DNA of 64,000 nt from Allobogoriella alba (lineage in GTDB: Bacteria; Actinomycetota; Actinomycetes; Actinomycetales; Actinomycetaceae). Made by a program: the position numbers and the translations under genes. This document shows, piece after piece, positions 32,491 through 41,948 of this stretch. Position 1 is the first letter of the stretch, and each line of letters begins with the position of its first letter. Where the stretch lies: assembly GCF_042665525.1 (NCBI RefSeq), contig NZ_JBHTCQ010000005.1, positions 1 to 64,000 of the forward strand, written 5' to 3'. The notes beneath the pieces were generated by a model. The model did no database searches and was not told the origin of the DNA. It saw only the letters and a list, made by a program, of their open reading frames with translations.

Positions 32491-33443
32491 TGGTCCTCCT
32501 TCGCGGCGGCGCCGTCGCCGGCGTCCTCCGACTCCTCGGGGAGGTCTGTCTCGGCCGTACCCGGCGCCTCGGCCGCTGCGGGCTGGGCGCTCACGTCCGC
32601 GGCGCCGGTGGCCGGCCGCTGCGCGGAGGAGGCCTCCTCGGCAACCGGCTGCGTGCCGGACGCCTCGGCTCCGGCGACGTCGACGTCGGGCTCCGCCGTC
32701 GTGGTGCCCTGCTCGGGGGTCGGCTCCTCGTCCGCCGGCCGGGGTGCACGCCAGCCCTGCTCGCGGGCGAGCCGCAACCCCAGCAGCGTGGCCTCGCCGG
32801 CGCCGGCTCCCTCGTCCGCGCGGCCGTCCTCGAAGCCGGCGAGGACGTGCGAGATCTCCTTGAAGGTGGCCACGGTCTCGGCGCCGCGGGTGGGTCGCAC
32901 CGGCTCACCGGCCGTGATGGCGTCGACGAGCTCGACGGCGGAGGTCGGGGTCTGGTTGTCGAAGAACTCCCAGTTGACCACGATGACCGGCGCGTAGTCG
33001 CAGGCGGCGTTGCACTCGACCTGCTCGAGGGTGATCCTGCCGTCCGGCGTCGTCTCGTCGTGCCCGATCCCGAGATGCTCGCTCAGCCGGTCCCAGATGA
33101 TGTCGCCGCCCATCACGGCGCACAGGGCGTTGGTGCAGACCCCGACGGTGTACTCCCCGTTGGGGTGGCGCTTGTACTGGGTGTAGAAGGTCGCGACGGC
33201 ACTGACCTCGGCGCGGGTCAGGTCGAGGATGTCCGCGCACAGCGCGATGCCGCGCGGCGAGACGAACCCGTCCTCGGACTGCACGAGGTGGAGCATCGGC
33301 AGCAGCGCGGAGCGCGGCTCGGGGTACCTCCCGATGATCTCGGCGGCCTCCGTGCGCAGGCGCGCCTCGACGTCGGGAGAGAAACGCTCGCGGGACTGGG
33401 GGGCCTGGTCGGGCTGGTCGGACAGGGCAGGCTGCGTACTCAT
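32487..33443 (-). CDS. nuoE: NADH-quinone oxidoreductase subunit E with acidic C-terminal extension
   Basis: Thioredoxin-fold [2Fe-2S] subunit (cluster N1a) that pairs with NuoF. Ligands C103, C108, C144 and C148 are present. The conserved domain ends near residue 205; the 318-residue product then has a ~110-residue low-complexity tail rich in Ala, Glu, Pro and Thr with no recognisable domain, while most NuoE proteins are 160-250 residues. Start ATG; 1 base after the nuoD stop. Confidence 0.95.
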   Translation of the reverse strand: MSTQPALSDQPDQAPQSRERFSPDVEARLRTEAAEIIGRYPEPRSALLPMLHLVQSEDGFVSPRGIALCADILDLTRAEVSAVATFYTQYKRHPNGEYTVGVCTNALCAVMGGDIIWDRLSEHLGIGHDETTPDGRITLEQVECNAACDYAPVIVVNWEFFDNQTPTSAVELVDAITAGEPVRPTRGAETVATFKEISHVLAGFEDGRADEGAGAGEATLLGLRLAREQGWRAPRPADEEPTPEQGTTTAEPDVDVAGAEASGTQPVAEEASSAQRPATGAADVSAQPAAAEAPGTAETDLPEESEDAGDGAAAKEDQ

Positions 33444-34802
33444 CTAGCGGTCCACACCTCCGAGCACCGGATCGATCGAGGCGAGGGTGACGACCAGGTC
33501 CGCGAGCTGACCGCCCTCCGCCATGATGGCCGTCGACTGCAGGTTGGAGTACGACGGGTCGCGGAAGTGCGCACGGTACGGCCGGGTGCCGCCGTCGGAG
33601 ACCACGTGCACGCCGAGGACGCCGCGGGCGTGCTCGACCGTGACGTGCGCCTGTCCCGCCGGCACCCGGAAGCCCTCGGTCACCAGCTTGAAGTGGTGGA
33701 TGAGGGACTCCATGGAGGTCGACATGATCTCCCGGATGTGCTCGAGGCTGTTGCCCTGCCCGTCCGCACCGATGGAGAGCTGGGCCGGCCACGCGATCTT
33801 CTTGTCCGCGACCATGACGGGCCCGGGCGTGGCCTCGAGCCGCTCGAGGACCTGCAGGACGATCTTGATCGACTCGTAGCACTCCTCGAACCGCACCATG
33901 GTCCGGTTGTAGTTGTCGGAGTAGTCCCGGGTCGGGACGTCGAAGTCGTAGGTCTCGTAGCCGCAGTACGGCTGGGACTTGCGCAGGTCCAGCGGCAGCC
34001 CTGCGGCGCGCACGGACGGCCCCGTCAGGCCGAGGGCCATCGCGGCCGAGAGCGAGACGTACCCGATCCGCTGCTGGCGCAGCTTGAAGATCGGGTTCTC
34101 CTGGGCGAGGTCCTGCAGCTCCTTGACCGACAGGCGGATGTTGGGCAGCAGCTCGCGCACGTACTCGACGGTGCCGGGAGGCAGGTCCTGCGCCACGCCG
34201 CCGGGCCGGATGTACGCGTGGTTCATCCGCAGGCCGGTGATGCGCTCGAAGATCCGCAGGATGTCCTCGCGGCCCCGGAACGCCACCGTCATCATCGTCG
34301 TCGCGCCCAGCTCGTTGCCGCCGGTGCCGATGGCCACCATGTGGGAGGAGATCCGGTTGAGCTCCATGAGCAGCACCCGGATGAGCGTGGCGCGCTCGGG
34401 GACGTCGTCGGTGATGCCGAGCAGCTTCTCCACGCCCAGGCAGTACGCGACCTCCTGGAAGAAGGGGGCCACGTAGTCCATCCGGGTGCAGAACGTCACG
34501 CCCTGGGTCCAGGTGCGGAACTCCATGTTCTTCTCGATACCGGTGTGCAGGTAGCCGGTGCCGAGCCGGAGCTCGCGGACGATCTCGCCGTCGAGCTCCA
34601 GGACCACGCGCAGCACCCCGTGGGTGGAGGGGTGCACGGGGCCCATGTTGACCACGATGCGTTCCTCGCCGAGGCGCTCGGCCTCGGCGGCGATCTCGGC
34701 CCAGTCCCCGCCGTCGGCGACGAACTCGGGCGCGCCGGCGAGGTCGGCCGTCTCGGTGGCCGGCCCGGCGGCGGCCGGTCCGGTCGAGGTAGAGGACGTC
34801 AT
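33444..34802 (-). CDS. nuoD: NADH-quinone oxidoreductase subunit D
   Basis: The 49-kDa-type subunit (452 aa), a relative of NiFe-hydrogenase large subunits that forms the quinone-binding site with NuoB. NMGPVHPSTHGVLRVVLELDGE near residue 50 holds the quinone-site histidine, and the conserved tyrosine lies further on. The ATG at 34802 overlaps the nuoC stop (ATGA) and gives an N-terminal extension of about 45 residues (Ala/Thr/Pro rich), common in actinobacteria. Confidence 0.97.
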   Translation of the reverse strand: MTSSTSTGPAAAGPATETADLAGAPEFVADGGDWAEIAAEAERLGEERIVVNMGPVHPSTHGVLRVVLELDGEIVRELRLGTGYLHTGIEKNMEFRTWTQGVTFCTRMDYVAPFFQEVAYCLGVEKLLGITDDVPERATLIRVLLMELNRISSHMVAIGTGGNELGATTMMTVAFRGREDILRIFERITGLRMNHAYIRPGGVAQDLPPGTVEYVRELLPNIRLSVKELQDLAQENPIFKLRQQRIGYVSLSAAMALGLTGPSVRAAGLPLDLRKSQPYCGYETYDFDVPTRDYSDNYNRTMVRFEECYESIKIVLQVLERLEATPGPVMVADKKIAWPAQLSIGADGQGNSLEHIREIMSTSMESLIHHFKLVTEGFRVPAGQAHVTVEHARGVLGVHVVSDGGTRPYRAHFRDPSYSNLQSTAIMAEGGQLADLVVTLASIDPVLGGVDR

Positions 34803-35605
34803 CGGTACGACCTCCGGCTGTCGGGTGGCGGGACGACGGCGCCCTTGTACTCCACGGGGATGCCGCCGAGGGGATAGTCCTTGCGCTGCGGGTGCCCGAC
34901 CCAGTCGTCGGGCATGAGCGAGCGGGCGAGGTCGGGGTGGCCGTCGAAGACGATGCCGAACATGTCCCAGGTCTCGCGCTCGTGCCAGTCGTTGCCCGGG
35001 TAGGTCTCGACGACGCTCGGGATGCGGGCGTCGTCGTCGGGGCAGGTGACCTCCAGGCGGAGCTGGCGGGTGTGGGTGACGGACATGAGGTGGTAGACGG
35101 CGTGCAGCTCGCGGCCGGTGTCGCCCGGGTAGTGGACGCCGGAGACGCCGAGGCACAGCTCGAAGCGGAGGTCCTGGTCGTCGCGCAGGGCCAGGACCGC
35201 CGCGGGGAGGTGCTCGCGGGCGACGAAGATGGTCAGCTCACCGCGGTCGACGACGACCTTCTCGAGTGCCTCGTCGGCGTCGATGCCCTGCTCCGTGAGC
35301 ACCTCGATGAGGATGTCGACGACCTCGTCGAACCAGCCGCCGTAAGGCCGTTCGGACGCGGGCGGCAGCGCGACGGTCGAGACCAGGCCGCCGAAGCCGG
35401 AGGTGTCGCCGGTCCCGGAGACGCCGAACATCCCCTGCCGGGTCTCGACCACCTCGAGCCGGCGGCGGGCGCCGGGGGCGGCGGGCACGTTCTGCGAGCC
35501 GGCCTCCAGCGCGGCCGCGGTGGCCGGCTGGCCGACGTCGGAGTCGGCGGAACCCGGCTTGACGGTGTCCGCGGCCGCCTGCTTCTCGTCGTCCCGCCCG
35601 CTCAC
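34799..35605 (-). CDS. nuoC: NADH-quinone oxidoreductase subunit C
   Basis: The 30-kDa subunit (268 aa). The signature ERETWDMFGIVFDGHPDLAR and the HPQRKDYPLGGIPVEYKG end are intact. It has an extra N-terminal segment of about 75 residues, of low complexity, before the conserved domain. GTG start overlapping the nuoB stop (GTGA). Confidence 0.97.
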   Translation of the reverse strand: MSGRDDEKQAAADTVKPGSADSDVGQPATAAALEAGSQNVPAAPGARRRLEVVETRQGMFGVSGTGDTSGFGGLVSTVALPPASERPYGGWFDEVVDILIEVLTEQGIDADEALEKVVVDRGELTIFVAREHLPAAVLALRDDQDLRFELCLGVSGVHYPGDTGRELHAVYHLMSVTHTRQLRLEVTCPDDDARIPSVVETYPGNDWHERETWDMFGIVFDGHPDLARSLMPDDWVGHPQRKDYPLGGIPVEYKGAVVPPPDSRRSYR

Positions 35606-36156
35606 GCCAGCAGCCCCTTCATCTGGTGCGTCGGCGTCGCGGCGAGCGCGGCCTCCTCGGCCTTGCGAGCCGCCTCCTCGCGATTGACGCCCAGCGGCGC
35701 GTTCTTGATCTGCTCGTGGAGCTCGAGGATCGCGTTGATGAGCATCTCGGGCCGCGGCGGGCAGCCGGGCAGGTAGATGTCCACCGGGACCACGTGGTCC
35801 ACGCCCTGGACGATCGCGTAGTTGTTGAACATCCCGCCCGAGGAGGCGCACACGCCCATGGAGATGACCCACTTGGGTTCGGGCATCTGGTCGTAGATGG
35901 TGCGCACGACCGGAGCCATCTTGTGGCTCACCCGGCCCGAGACGATCATCAGGTCGGCGTGCCGCGGCGAGGCGCGGAAGACCTCCATGCCGAAGCGGGA
36001 GATGTCGAAGCGTGGCGTGCCGACCGCCATCATCTCGATGGCGCAGCAGGCCAGGCCCATGGTGACCGGCCAGACCGAGCCCTTTCGGGCGAGCCCGACG
36101 ATCTTCTCCACCGTGCCCAGCGCGAAGCCGGCCGGGACCTTCTCCTCGAGACCCAT
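35602..36156 (-). CDS. nuoB: NADH-quinone oxidoreductase subunit B
   Basis: Holds the terminal cluster N2 next to the quinone site (184 aa). The unusual adjacent cysteine pair C37-C38 (GLACCAIEMM), C103 (GVCASSGGMF) and C132 (LPGCPPRPE) are all in place. ATG start; 28 bases downstream of nuoA. Confidence 0.98.
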   Translation of the reverse strand: MGLEEKVPAGFALGTVEKIVGLARKGSVWPVTMGLACCAIEMMAVGTPRFDISRFGMEVFRASPRHADLMIVSGRVSHKMAPVVRTIYDQMPEPKWVISMGVCASSGGMFNNYAIVQGVDHVVPVDIYLPGCPPRPEMLINAILELHEQIKNAPLGVNREEAARKAEEAALAATPTHQMKGLLA

Positions 36157-36184
36157 CGTCAGCCTCCTTCCTGCCCTCTAGTCC

Positions 36185-36547
36185 TTAGTCCCACTCGAGC
36201 CCGCCGCGACGCCACTCGTAGACGTACGGCACGGTGATCAGGGCGATGAAGCCCAGCATCGCGACGAGGCCGAAGACGGCGAGCTCGGAGAACGCGACGG
36301 CCCACGGGTAGAGGAAGACGACCTCGATGTCGAAGATGATGAAGGTCATCGCCACGAGGTAGTACTTCACCGGGAACCGGCCCGCGTGCGCGGCGCGGGG
36401 CGTCGGGTCGACGCCGCACTCGTAGTTCGCGATCTTGACCCGGTTGTAGCGCTTGGGCCCGACGACGGCGCTGGTCGCGACGCCACCGATGGCCATGACC
36501 GCGGCGACGGCCGCCATGATGAGCAGCGGGACGTACGGGTTCGTCAT
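36185..36547 (-). CDS. nuoA: NADH-quinone oxidoreductase subunit A
   Basis: Three-helix membrane subunit (120 aa) at the junction of the two arms, first gene of the operon. YECGVDPTPRAAHAGRFPVKYY is the conserved loop that shields the quinone channel, and the FDIEVVFLYPWAV helix 2 with its acidic residues follows. The ATG has a GGAGGA ribosome-binding site. Confidence 0.98.
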   Translation of the reverse strand: MTNPYVPLLIMAAVAAVMAIGGVATSAVVGPKRYNRVKIANYECGVDPTPRAAHAGRFPVKYYLVAMTFIIFDIEVVFLYPWAVAFSELAVFGLVAMLGFIALITVPYVYEWRRGGLEWD

Positions 36548-36606
36548 CGTTCCTCCGTCGGGTCTGCTCGCGGTCCGTCGACAGGTGTGACGACCATCTC
36601 CTCGCC

Positions 36607-36612
36607 AGCGTA
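36607..36612 (-). promoter_or_regulatory. Candidate -10 element (TACGCT) of the nuo operon
   Basis: On the minus strand TACGCT lies about 60 bases upstream of nuoA, giving a leader of about 50 bases that contains the GGAGGA ribosome-binding site. No good -35 hexamer is visible. Nothing else is recognised in the 142-base gap to the reductase gene. Confidence 0.45.
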
Positions 36613-36689
36613 CGACGTCCTCGGCCCGCGGACGGGACCTCCCCCGCCGCGCGGACGCACCTGCCCGGACCGGCCGGTGAGCTCGGCCC

Positions 36690-38033
36690 TCATGACGCCG
36701 GGGCCAACCTGGTCAGGGCGGTGATGGTCCGGTCCATCCAGTCGCCGTCGCGCCGGTCGAAGCCGTCCGAGAGCAGCTTCATCGTGAAGCGCATGAGGGT
36801 GGGCCGCGGCAGGCCGTGCCTGACGCACAGCCGCATGACCTCCGGCCGCTCGATGAGCCGGGCGAACGCCTGGCCGAGCGAGTAGTAGCCGCCGAGCTCC
36901 TCGCCGAGGATCTTCGGGTAGGTGCGCAGCGTCTTCTCCCGCTCGTACGCCGAGGACCGGGCGAGCGCCTGGGCGACGACGTCGGCGGCGATCCGACCGG
37001 ACTGGAGGGCGTAGGCGATGCCCTCGCCGTTGAACGGCGAGACCATGCCGCCCGAGTCGCCCACCAGCAGCAGGCCCTGGCGGTAGTGCGGCTTGCGGTT
37101 GAACGCCATCGGCAGCGCCGCGCTGCGCAGCTCGCCGAGCTGGTTCTCCTCCGTGAAGCCCCACTCCGCCGGGACGTTGCGCATCCAGGTGCGGAACATC
37201 GCCTTGTAGTCCAGGCCGGTGGGCTTCGCCGTCGAGGAGAGCGAGCCGAGGCCGACGTTCACGGTGCCGTCCCCGAGGGCGAAGATCCAGCCGTAGCCGG
37301 GCATGAGCTTCGACCTGCCCGGCTCGCCGTCCCACAGCTCCAGATGGGACTCCATCATCGGGTCGTCGTGCCGTGGCGAGCGGAAGTAGGTGCGCACGGC
37401 GACGCCCATCGGCCGCCTGACGTTCTTCTCGATCCCGATGGCCGTGGCGAGCCGGGCGGAGACCCCGCCCGCGTCGATGACGACCGGTGCCCGGCAGGTG
37501 ACCTCCTCACCGGTGCGCCGCCCCGACTCGTCGAGCAGCCGGGCGCGCACCCCGAGCACCCGGCCGGAAGGCTCGTGCCGGACCGGCCCGGTGACGAGGA
37601 CGCCCTCGTGCAGGCGCGCGCCGGAGCGCACGGCGTGACGGGCGAGGGTCTCGTCGAGGTTCATCCGTGCCCGGGCCAGGCCGTAGGAGGGCATCTCGGC
37701 GAGCTCGGGCCAGCGCAGCTCGACGGTGTGCCCGGCGCCGTGGGTCCGCAGCCCCCAGTTCCGGATCCAGCCGTCGGACTCCTCGGTGGGCACGCCCATC
37801 CGGATCAGCTCGGCCACCGCGCGCGGCGTCAGGCCGTCGCCGCAGACCTTGTCCCGGGGGAAGCGCCCCTTCTCCAGGAGCAGCACCTCCAGGCCGGTGG
37901 ACGCGAGGTAGTGGGCGGCCGCGGCCCCGCCGGGCCCGGCTCCGACGACGATCGCGTCGGCCTCCGCGGGGGGCGCCTCCGGCGTGCGGGCACGCTCGGT
38001 CCGCGGTGCCTCCGCACGCGCAGCTGTACCCAC
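36690..38033 (-). CDS. Geranylgeranyl reductase-family flavoprotein (probable menaquinone side-chain reductase)
   Basis: An FAD-dependent reductase (447 aa from this start). The Rossmann motif VVGAGPGGAAAAHYLA lies near residue 30, RDKVCGDGLTPRAV follows and GDSGGMVSPFNGEGIAYAL is the FAD-contacting GD motif. In mycobacteria the neighbouring homologue (MenJ) saturates one isoprene unit of menaquinone; that role is inferred here from its position next to menG. I chose the GTG at 38033, which has a GGAG site 7 bases upstream. A GTG at 38102 is in frame but lies upstream of the likely -10 element (38089-38084) and has a weak ribosome-binding site. Confidence 0.87.
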   Translation of the reverse strand: MGTAARAEAPRTERARTPEAPPAEADAIVVGAGPGGAAAAHYLASTGLEVLLLEKGRFPRDKVCGDGLTPRAVAELIRMGVPTEESDGWIRNWGLRTHGAGHTVELRWPELAEMPSYGLARARMNLDETLARHAVRSGARLHEGVLVTGPVRHEPSGRVLGVRARLLDESGRRTGEEVTCRAPVVIDAGGVSARLATAIGIEKNVRRPMGVAVRTYFRSPRHDDPMMESHLELWDGEPGRSKLMPGYGWIFALGDGTVNVGLGSLSSTAKPTGLDYKAMFRTWMRNVPAEWGFTEENQLGELRSAALPMAFNRKPHYRQGLLLVGDSGGMVSPFNGEGIAYALQSGRIAADVVAQALARSSAYEREKTLRTYPKILGEELGGYYSLGQAFARLIERPEVMRLCVRHGLPRPTLMRFTMKLLSDGFDRRDGDWMDRTITALTRLAPAS

Positions 38034-38083
38034 GTCATCGCTCCAGGACAGGTGTTGGACCTTCGTGGTCCCGACGTCTGGCG

Positions 38084-38089
38084 AGTCTA
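38084..38089 (-). promoter_or_regulatory. -10 element (TAGACT) of the reductase gene
   Basis: The minus-strand 10-mer CTCATAGACT is identical to the one in front of the ferredoxin reductase gene. Transcription would start near 38077, giving a 44-base leader for the GTG at 38033. A weak -35 (AAGACG) 17 bases upstream directly abuts the DtxR/IdeR-like box. Confidence 0.5.
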
Positions 38090-38113
38090 TGAGAGCGGTC
38101 ACGCACCGTCTTG

Positions 38114-38132
38114 TTAGGTCCGCCTAACCTCC
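38114..38132. promoter_or_regulatory. DtxR/IdeR-like iron box
   Basis: TTAGGTCCGCCTAACCTCC matches the IdeR/DtxR consensus TTAGGTTAGSCTAACCTAA at 15 of 19 positions, with an intact inner inverted repeat TTAGG/CCTAA. It lies just upstream of the putative -35 element of the reductase gene and overlaps the menG stop codon. This suggests iron-dependent control of the reductase, as repression or activation. It has not been tested and no DtxR gene is in the window. Confidence 0.5.
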
Positions 38133-38834
38133 GTCGCGCACCGCGCGGTGGAGCGCCACGATGCCCCCGGAGAGGTTCCGGTAGGCGACGTCGTGCCAGC
38201 CGGCCCGGCGGATGGTGCGTCCGAGCGCGACCTGGTCCGGCCAGGAGACGATGGACTCTGCCAGGTAGGTGTAGGCGTCGGGGTTGGAGGACACCAGGTC
38301 CGCCACCCGCGGGACCAGCGTGCCCAGGTAGTAGGTGTAGGCGGCGCGGAACGGCGCCCAGGTGGGCCGCGAGAACTCGCACACCACGAGGCGCCCCCCG
38401 GGGCGGGTCACCCGGAGCATCTCGCGCAGCGCCCGGTCGGTGTCGGCGACGTTGCGAAGCCCGAAGGAGATCGTCACGACGTCGAAGGTCTCGTCCGCGA
38501 ACGGGAGCTGCATCGCGTCACCGGCGACGAAGGACAGGTCGGGGCGGCGGCGCTTGCCGACGTCGAGCATGCCGACGGAGAAGTCGCACGCGACCACGTC
38601 GATACCGGAGTCGGCGTACTCCTCGGCCGAGGTGCCGGTGCCGGCCGCGAGGTCGAGGACCCTGTCCCCCGGACGTGCCCCGGTGGCCTTCCTGGTGGCG
38701 ACCCGCCAGATGCGGTCCTGACCGAGGGAGAGGACGTCGTTGGTGAGGTCGTACCGGCGTGCGACGTCGTCGAACATGCCCGCGACCTCGCGGGGCTCCT
38801 TGGCGAGAGTGGCCCGGGTGCCTGCTCGGATCAT
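38124..38834 (-). CDS. menG: Demethylmenaquinone methyltransferase
   Basis: A UbiE/MenG class I SAM methyltransferase (236 aa) that makes the last methylation of menaquinone. The SAM motif VLDLAAGTGTSAEEYA is near residue 55, the UbiE signature FDDVARRYDLTNDVLSLGQDR lies at the N-terminus and the second signature RVTRPGGRLVVCEFSRPTW near residue 145. The ATG at 38834 gives MIRAGTRATLAKEP; the frame is open 11 codons further. It lies upstream of the reductase gene and diverges from menF. Confidence 0.95.
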   Translation of the reverse strand: MIRAGTRATLAKEPREVAGMFDDVARRYDLTNDVLSLGQDRIWRVATRKATGARPGDRVLDLAAGTGTSAEEYADSGIDVVACDFSVGMLDVGKRRRPDLSFVAGDAMQLPFADETFDVVTISFGLRNVADTDRALREMLRVTRPGGRLVVCEFSRPTWAPFRAAYTYYLGTLVPRVADLVSSNPDAYTYLAESIVSWPDQVALGRTIRRAGWHDVAYRNLSGGIVALHRAVRDGG

Positions 38835-38925
38835 GCGGCCATGATCCCAGGTCGGACCGGGTGCCACACGGGATCCGTGGCGGGTTCGCGTCCCGGACCG
38901 CGTCGTGGCGGCACGTCGGCGGCAG

Positions 38926-38931
38926 TACGGT
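38926..38931 (+). promoter_or_regulatory. Leaderless -10 element (TACGGT) of menF
   Basis: TACGGT fits TANNNT and ends 7 bases before the menF ATG at 38939. No ribosome-binding site lies between, so the mRNA is probably leaderless. Confidence 0.55.
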
Positions 38932-38938
38932 TGCCGCG

Positions 38939-40315
38939 ATGACCTCCTCGCACACGCCCGGCTCGCCGGCGACCGGTCCCGACGGCGTCCCGCGCCTCGC
39001 GCCGGTCCCCTCCCCCGACGCCGGACCTGACCTGGTGGTGCGGACCCGGGAGATCGAGGACCCCGGCGAGCTGCTGTCGCTGCTGCCGGACGCGCGGGCG
39101 CGCGAGACGTTCTCCTGGGTGCGGCGCGGCGAGGGGCTGGTCGGCTGGGGCACCGCGCTGCGGATCGAGACCGCCGGGCTCGGCCGGGTCCGGGAGGCCG
39201 ACGTCGAGTGGGCCCGGACGGTGGCCGCGATGGCGGTCGAGGACGAGGTCGGGGTCCCCGGGACGGGTCCGGTGGCGTTCGGGTCGTTCTCGTTCGCCCC
39301 CGACTCCCCCGCGGGCGGCGTACTCGTCGTCCCCGAGGTCGTGGTGGGCCGGCGAGACGGGCGGGCCTGGGTGACGACGGCCTCGACCGCGGCGGTCGAG
39401 GCCGGACCGTTGCCGGCTCCGCCTCCGGTCACCGGCCCCGGGCGGGTCACCTGGGCCGACGGGGCGCTCGGCGCCCGGGAGTGGGCGGACGCCGTGTCCG
39501 GCGTCGTGCGGCGGATCTCCGCCGGCGAGGTCTCCAAGGTGGTCATGGCGCGGGACGTGGTCGCCCGGACCGAGCGTCCGGTCGACGCCCGGCACCTGCT
39601 GGGCCGGCTCGCCGCCGGCTACGAGTGGTGCTGGACCTTCAGCGTGGACGGCCTGCTCGGCGCGACGCCGGAGCTGCTGGTGCGGCGGGAGAAGGGGCTG
39701 GCGGCCAGCCGGGTGCTGGCCGGCACCATCCGCCGCACCGGCGACGACGCCGACGACCTGCGGCACGCGGCCGAGCTGGCCCGCTCCTCCAAGGACCTCG
39801 AGGAGCACGAGATCGCGGTGGCCTCCCTGGTGCGGGCGTTGCGGCCGTACTGCGCGTCCATCAATGTGCCGGAGGCGCCCTTCGTGCTGCACCTGCCGAA
39901 CGTCATGCACCTGGCGACCGACGTGACCGGCGTCGTCGACGGCGCGTTCGGGCACCCGAGCACCTTCCCCGCGCACTCCCCCGGCGGCCTCGGCCCGTCC
40001 AGCCTCGCGCTCGCGGCGGCCTTGCACCCCACCGCGGCGGTGGGCGGGACGCCGACCGGGCCGGCGACGCGGATCCTGGCCGAGGCCGAGCGCATGGACC
40101 GGGCCCGGTACGCCGGACCGGTCGGCTGGATCGGCGCAGACGGCGACGGCGAGTGGGGTATTGCCCTGCGGTCCGGCGAGGTCGATGCCCAGGATGACCG
40201 GGTGGTGCGGCTGTTCGCCGGCTGCGGCGTGGTCGCCGCGTCCGACCCGTGGGCGGAGCTCGCCGAGTCGGAGGCGAAGCTGGAGCCGATGCGCGCCGCC
40301 CTGGCGTCGGACTAG
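38939..40315 (+). CDS. menF: Isochorismate synthase
   Basis: Converts chorismate to isochorismate, the entry step of menaquinone synthesis (458 aa). The C-terminal chorismate-binding domain starts near residue 185 (GEVSKVVMARDV) and contains ATPELLVRREKG, SRVLAGTIRRTG, SSKDLEEHEIAV and the magnesium-binding HPTAAVGGTP, with WIGADGDGEWGIALRSG near the end. The men gene context argues for MenF and not for a siderophore (EntC) role. It diverges from menG and ends at a strong terminator. Confidence 0.93.
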   Translation: MTSSHTPGSPATGPDGVPRLAPVPSPDAGPDLVVRTREIEDPGELLSLLPDARARETFSWVRRGEGLVGWGTALRIETAGLGRVREADVEWARTVAAMAVEDEVGVPGTGPVAFGSFSFAPDSPAGGVLVVPEVVVGRRDGRAWVTTASTAAVEAGPLPAPPPVTGPGRVTWADGALGAREWADAVSGVVRRISAGEVSKVVMARDVVARTERPVDARHLLGRLAAGYEWCWTFSVDGLLGATPELLVRREKGLAASRVLAGTIRRTGDDADDLRHAAELARSSKDLEEHEIAVASLVRALRPYCASINVPEAPFVLHLPNVMHLATDVTGVVDGAFGHPSTFPAHSPGGLGPSSLALAAALHPTAAVGGTPTGPATRILAEAERMDRARYAGPVGWIGADGDGEWGIALRSGEVDAQDDRVVRLFAGCGVVAASDPWAELAESEAKLEPMRAALASD

Positions 40316-40340
40316 GGCCTGCGCGAGGGATCACAGCGTT

Positions 40341-40384
40341 TGATGGGCCCAGGCGTGACGTATGGCGCACGCCCGGGCCCATCA
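40341..40384. terminator. Bidirectional terminator between menF and the HtrA-like gene
   Basis: A very long hairpin: TGATGGGCCC-A-GGCGTG pairs with CACGCC-C-GGGCCCATCA, that is 16 base pairs with a single A/C mismatch, around a 10-base loop. It fills the 86-base gap between two convergent genes. Confidence 0.85.
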
Positions 40385-40401
40385 GCCGTAGGCGGCCCCG
40401 C

Positions 40402-41853
<1,452 letters not shown>

Positions 41854-41948
41854 CGAACTCTCTCCTCGGTGGATCGCGTGATGAGTCCAGGGAACAACGG
41901 TCTCCTGGAGCGCACCTTGTCGCGACCTGGGAACGCGCTGGGTCCTGC

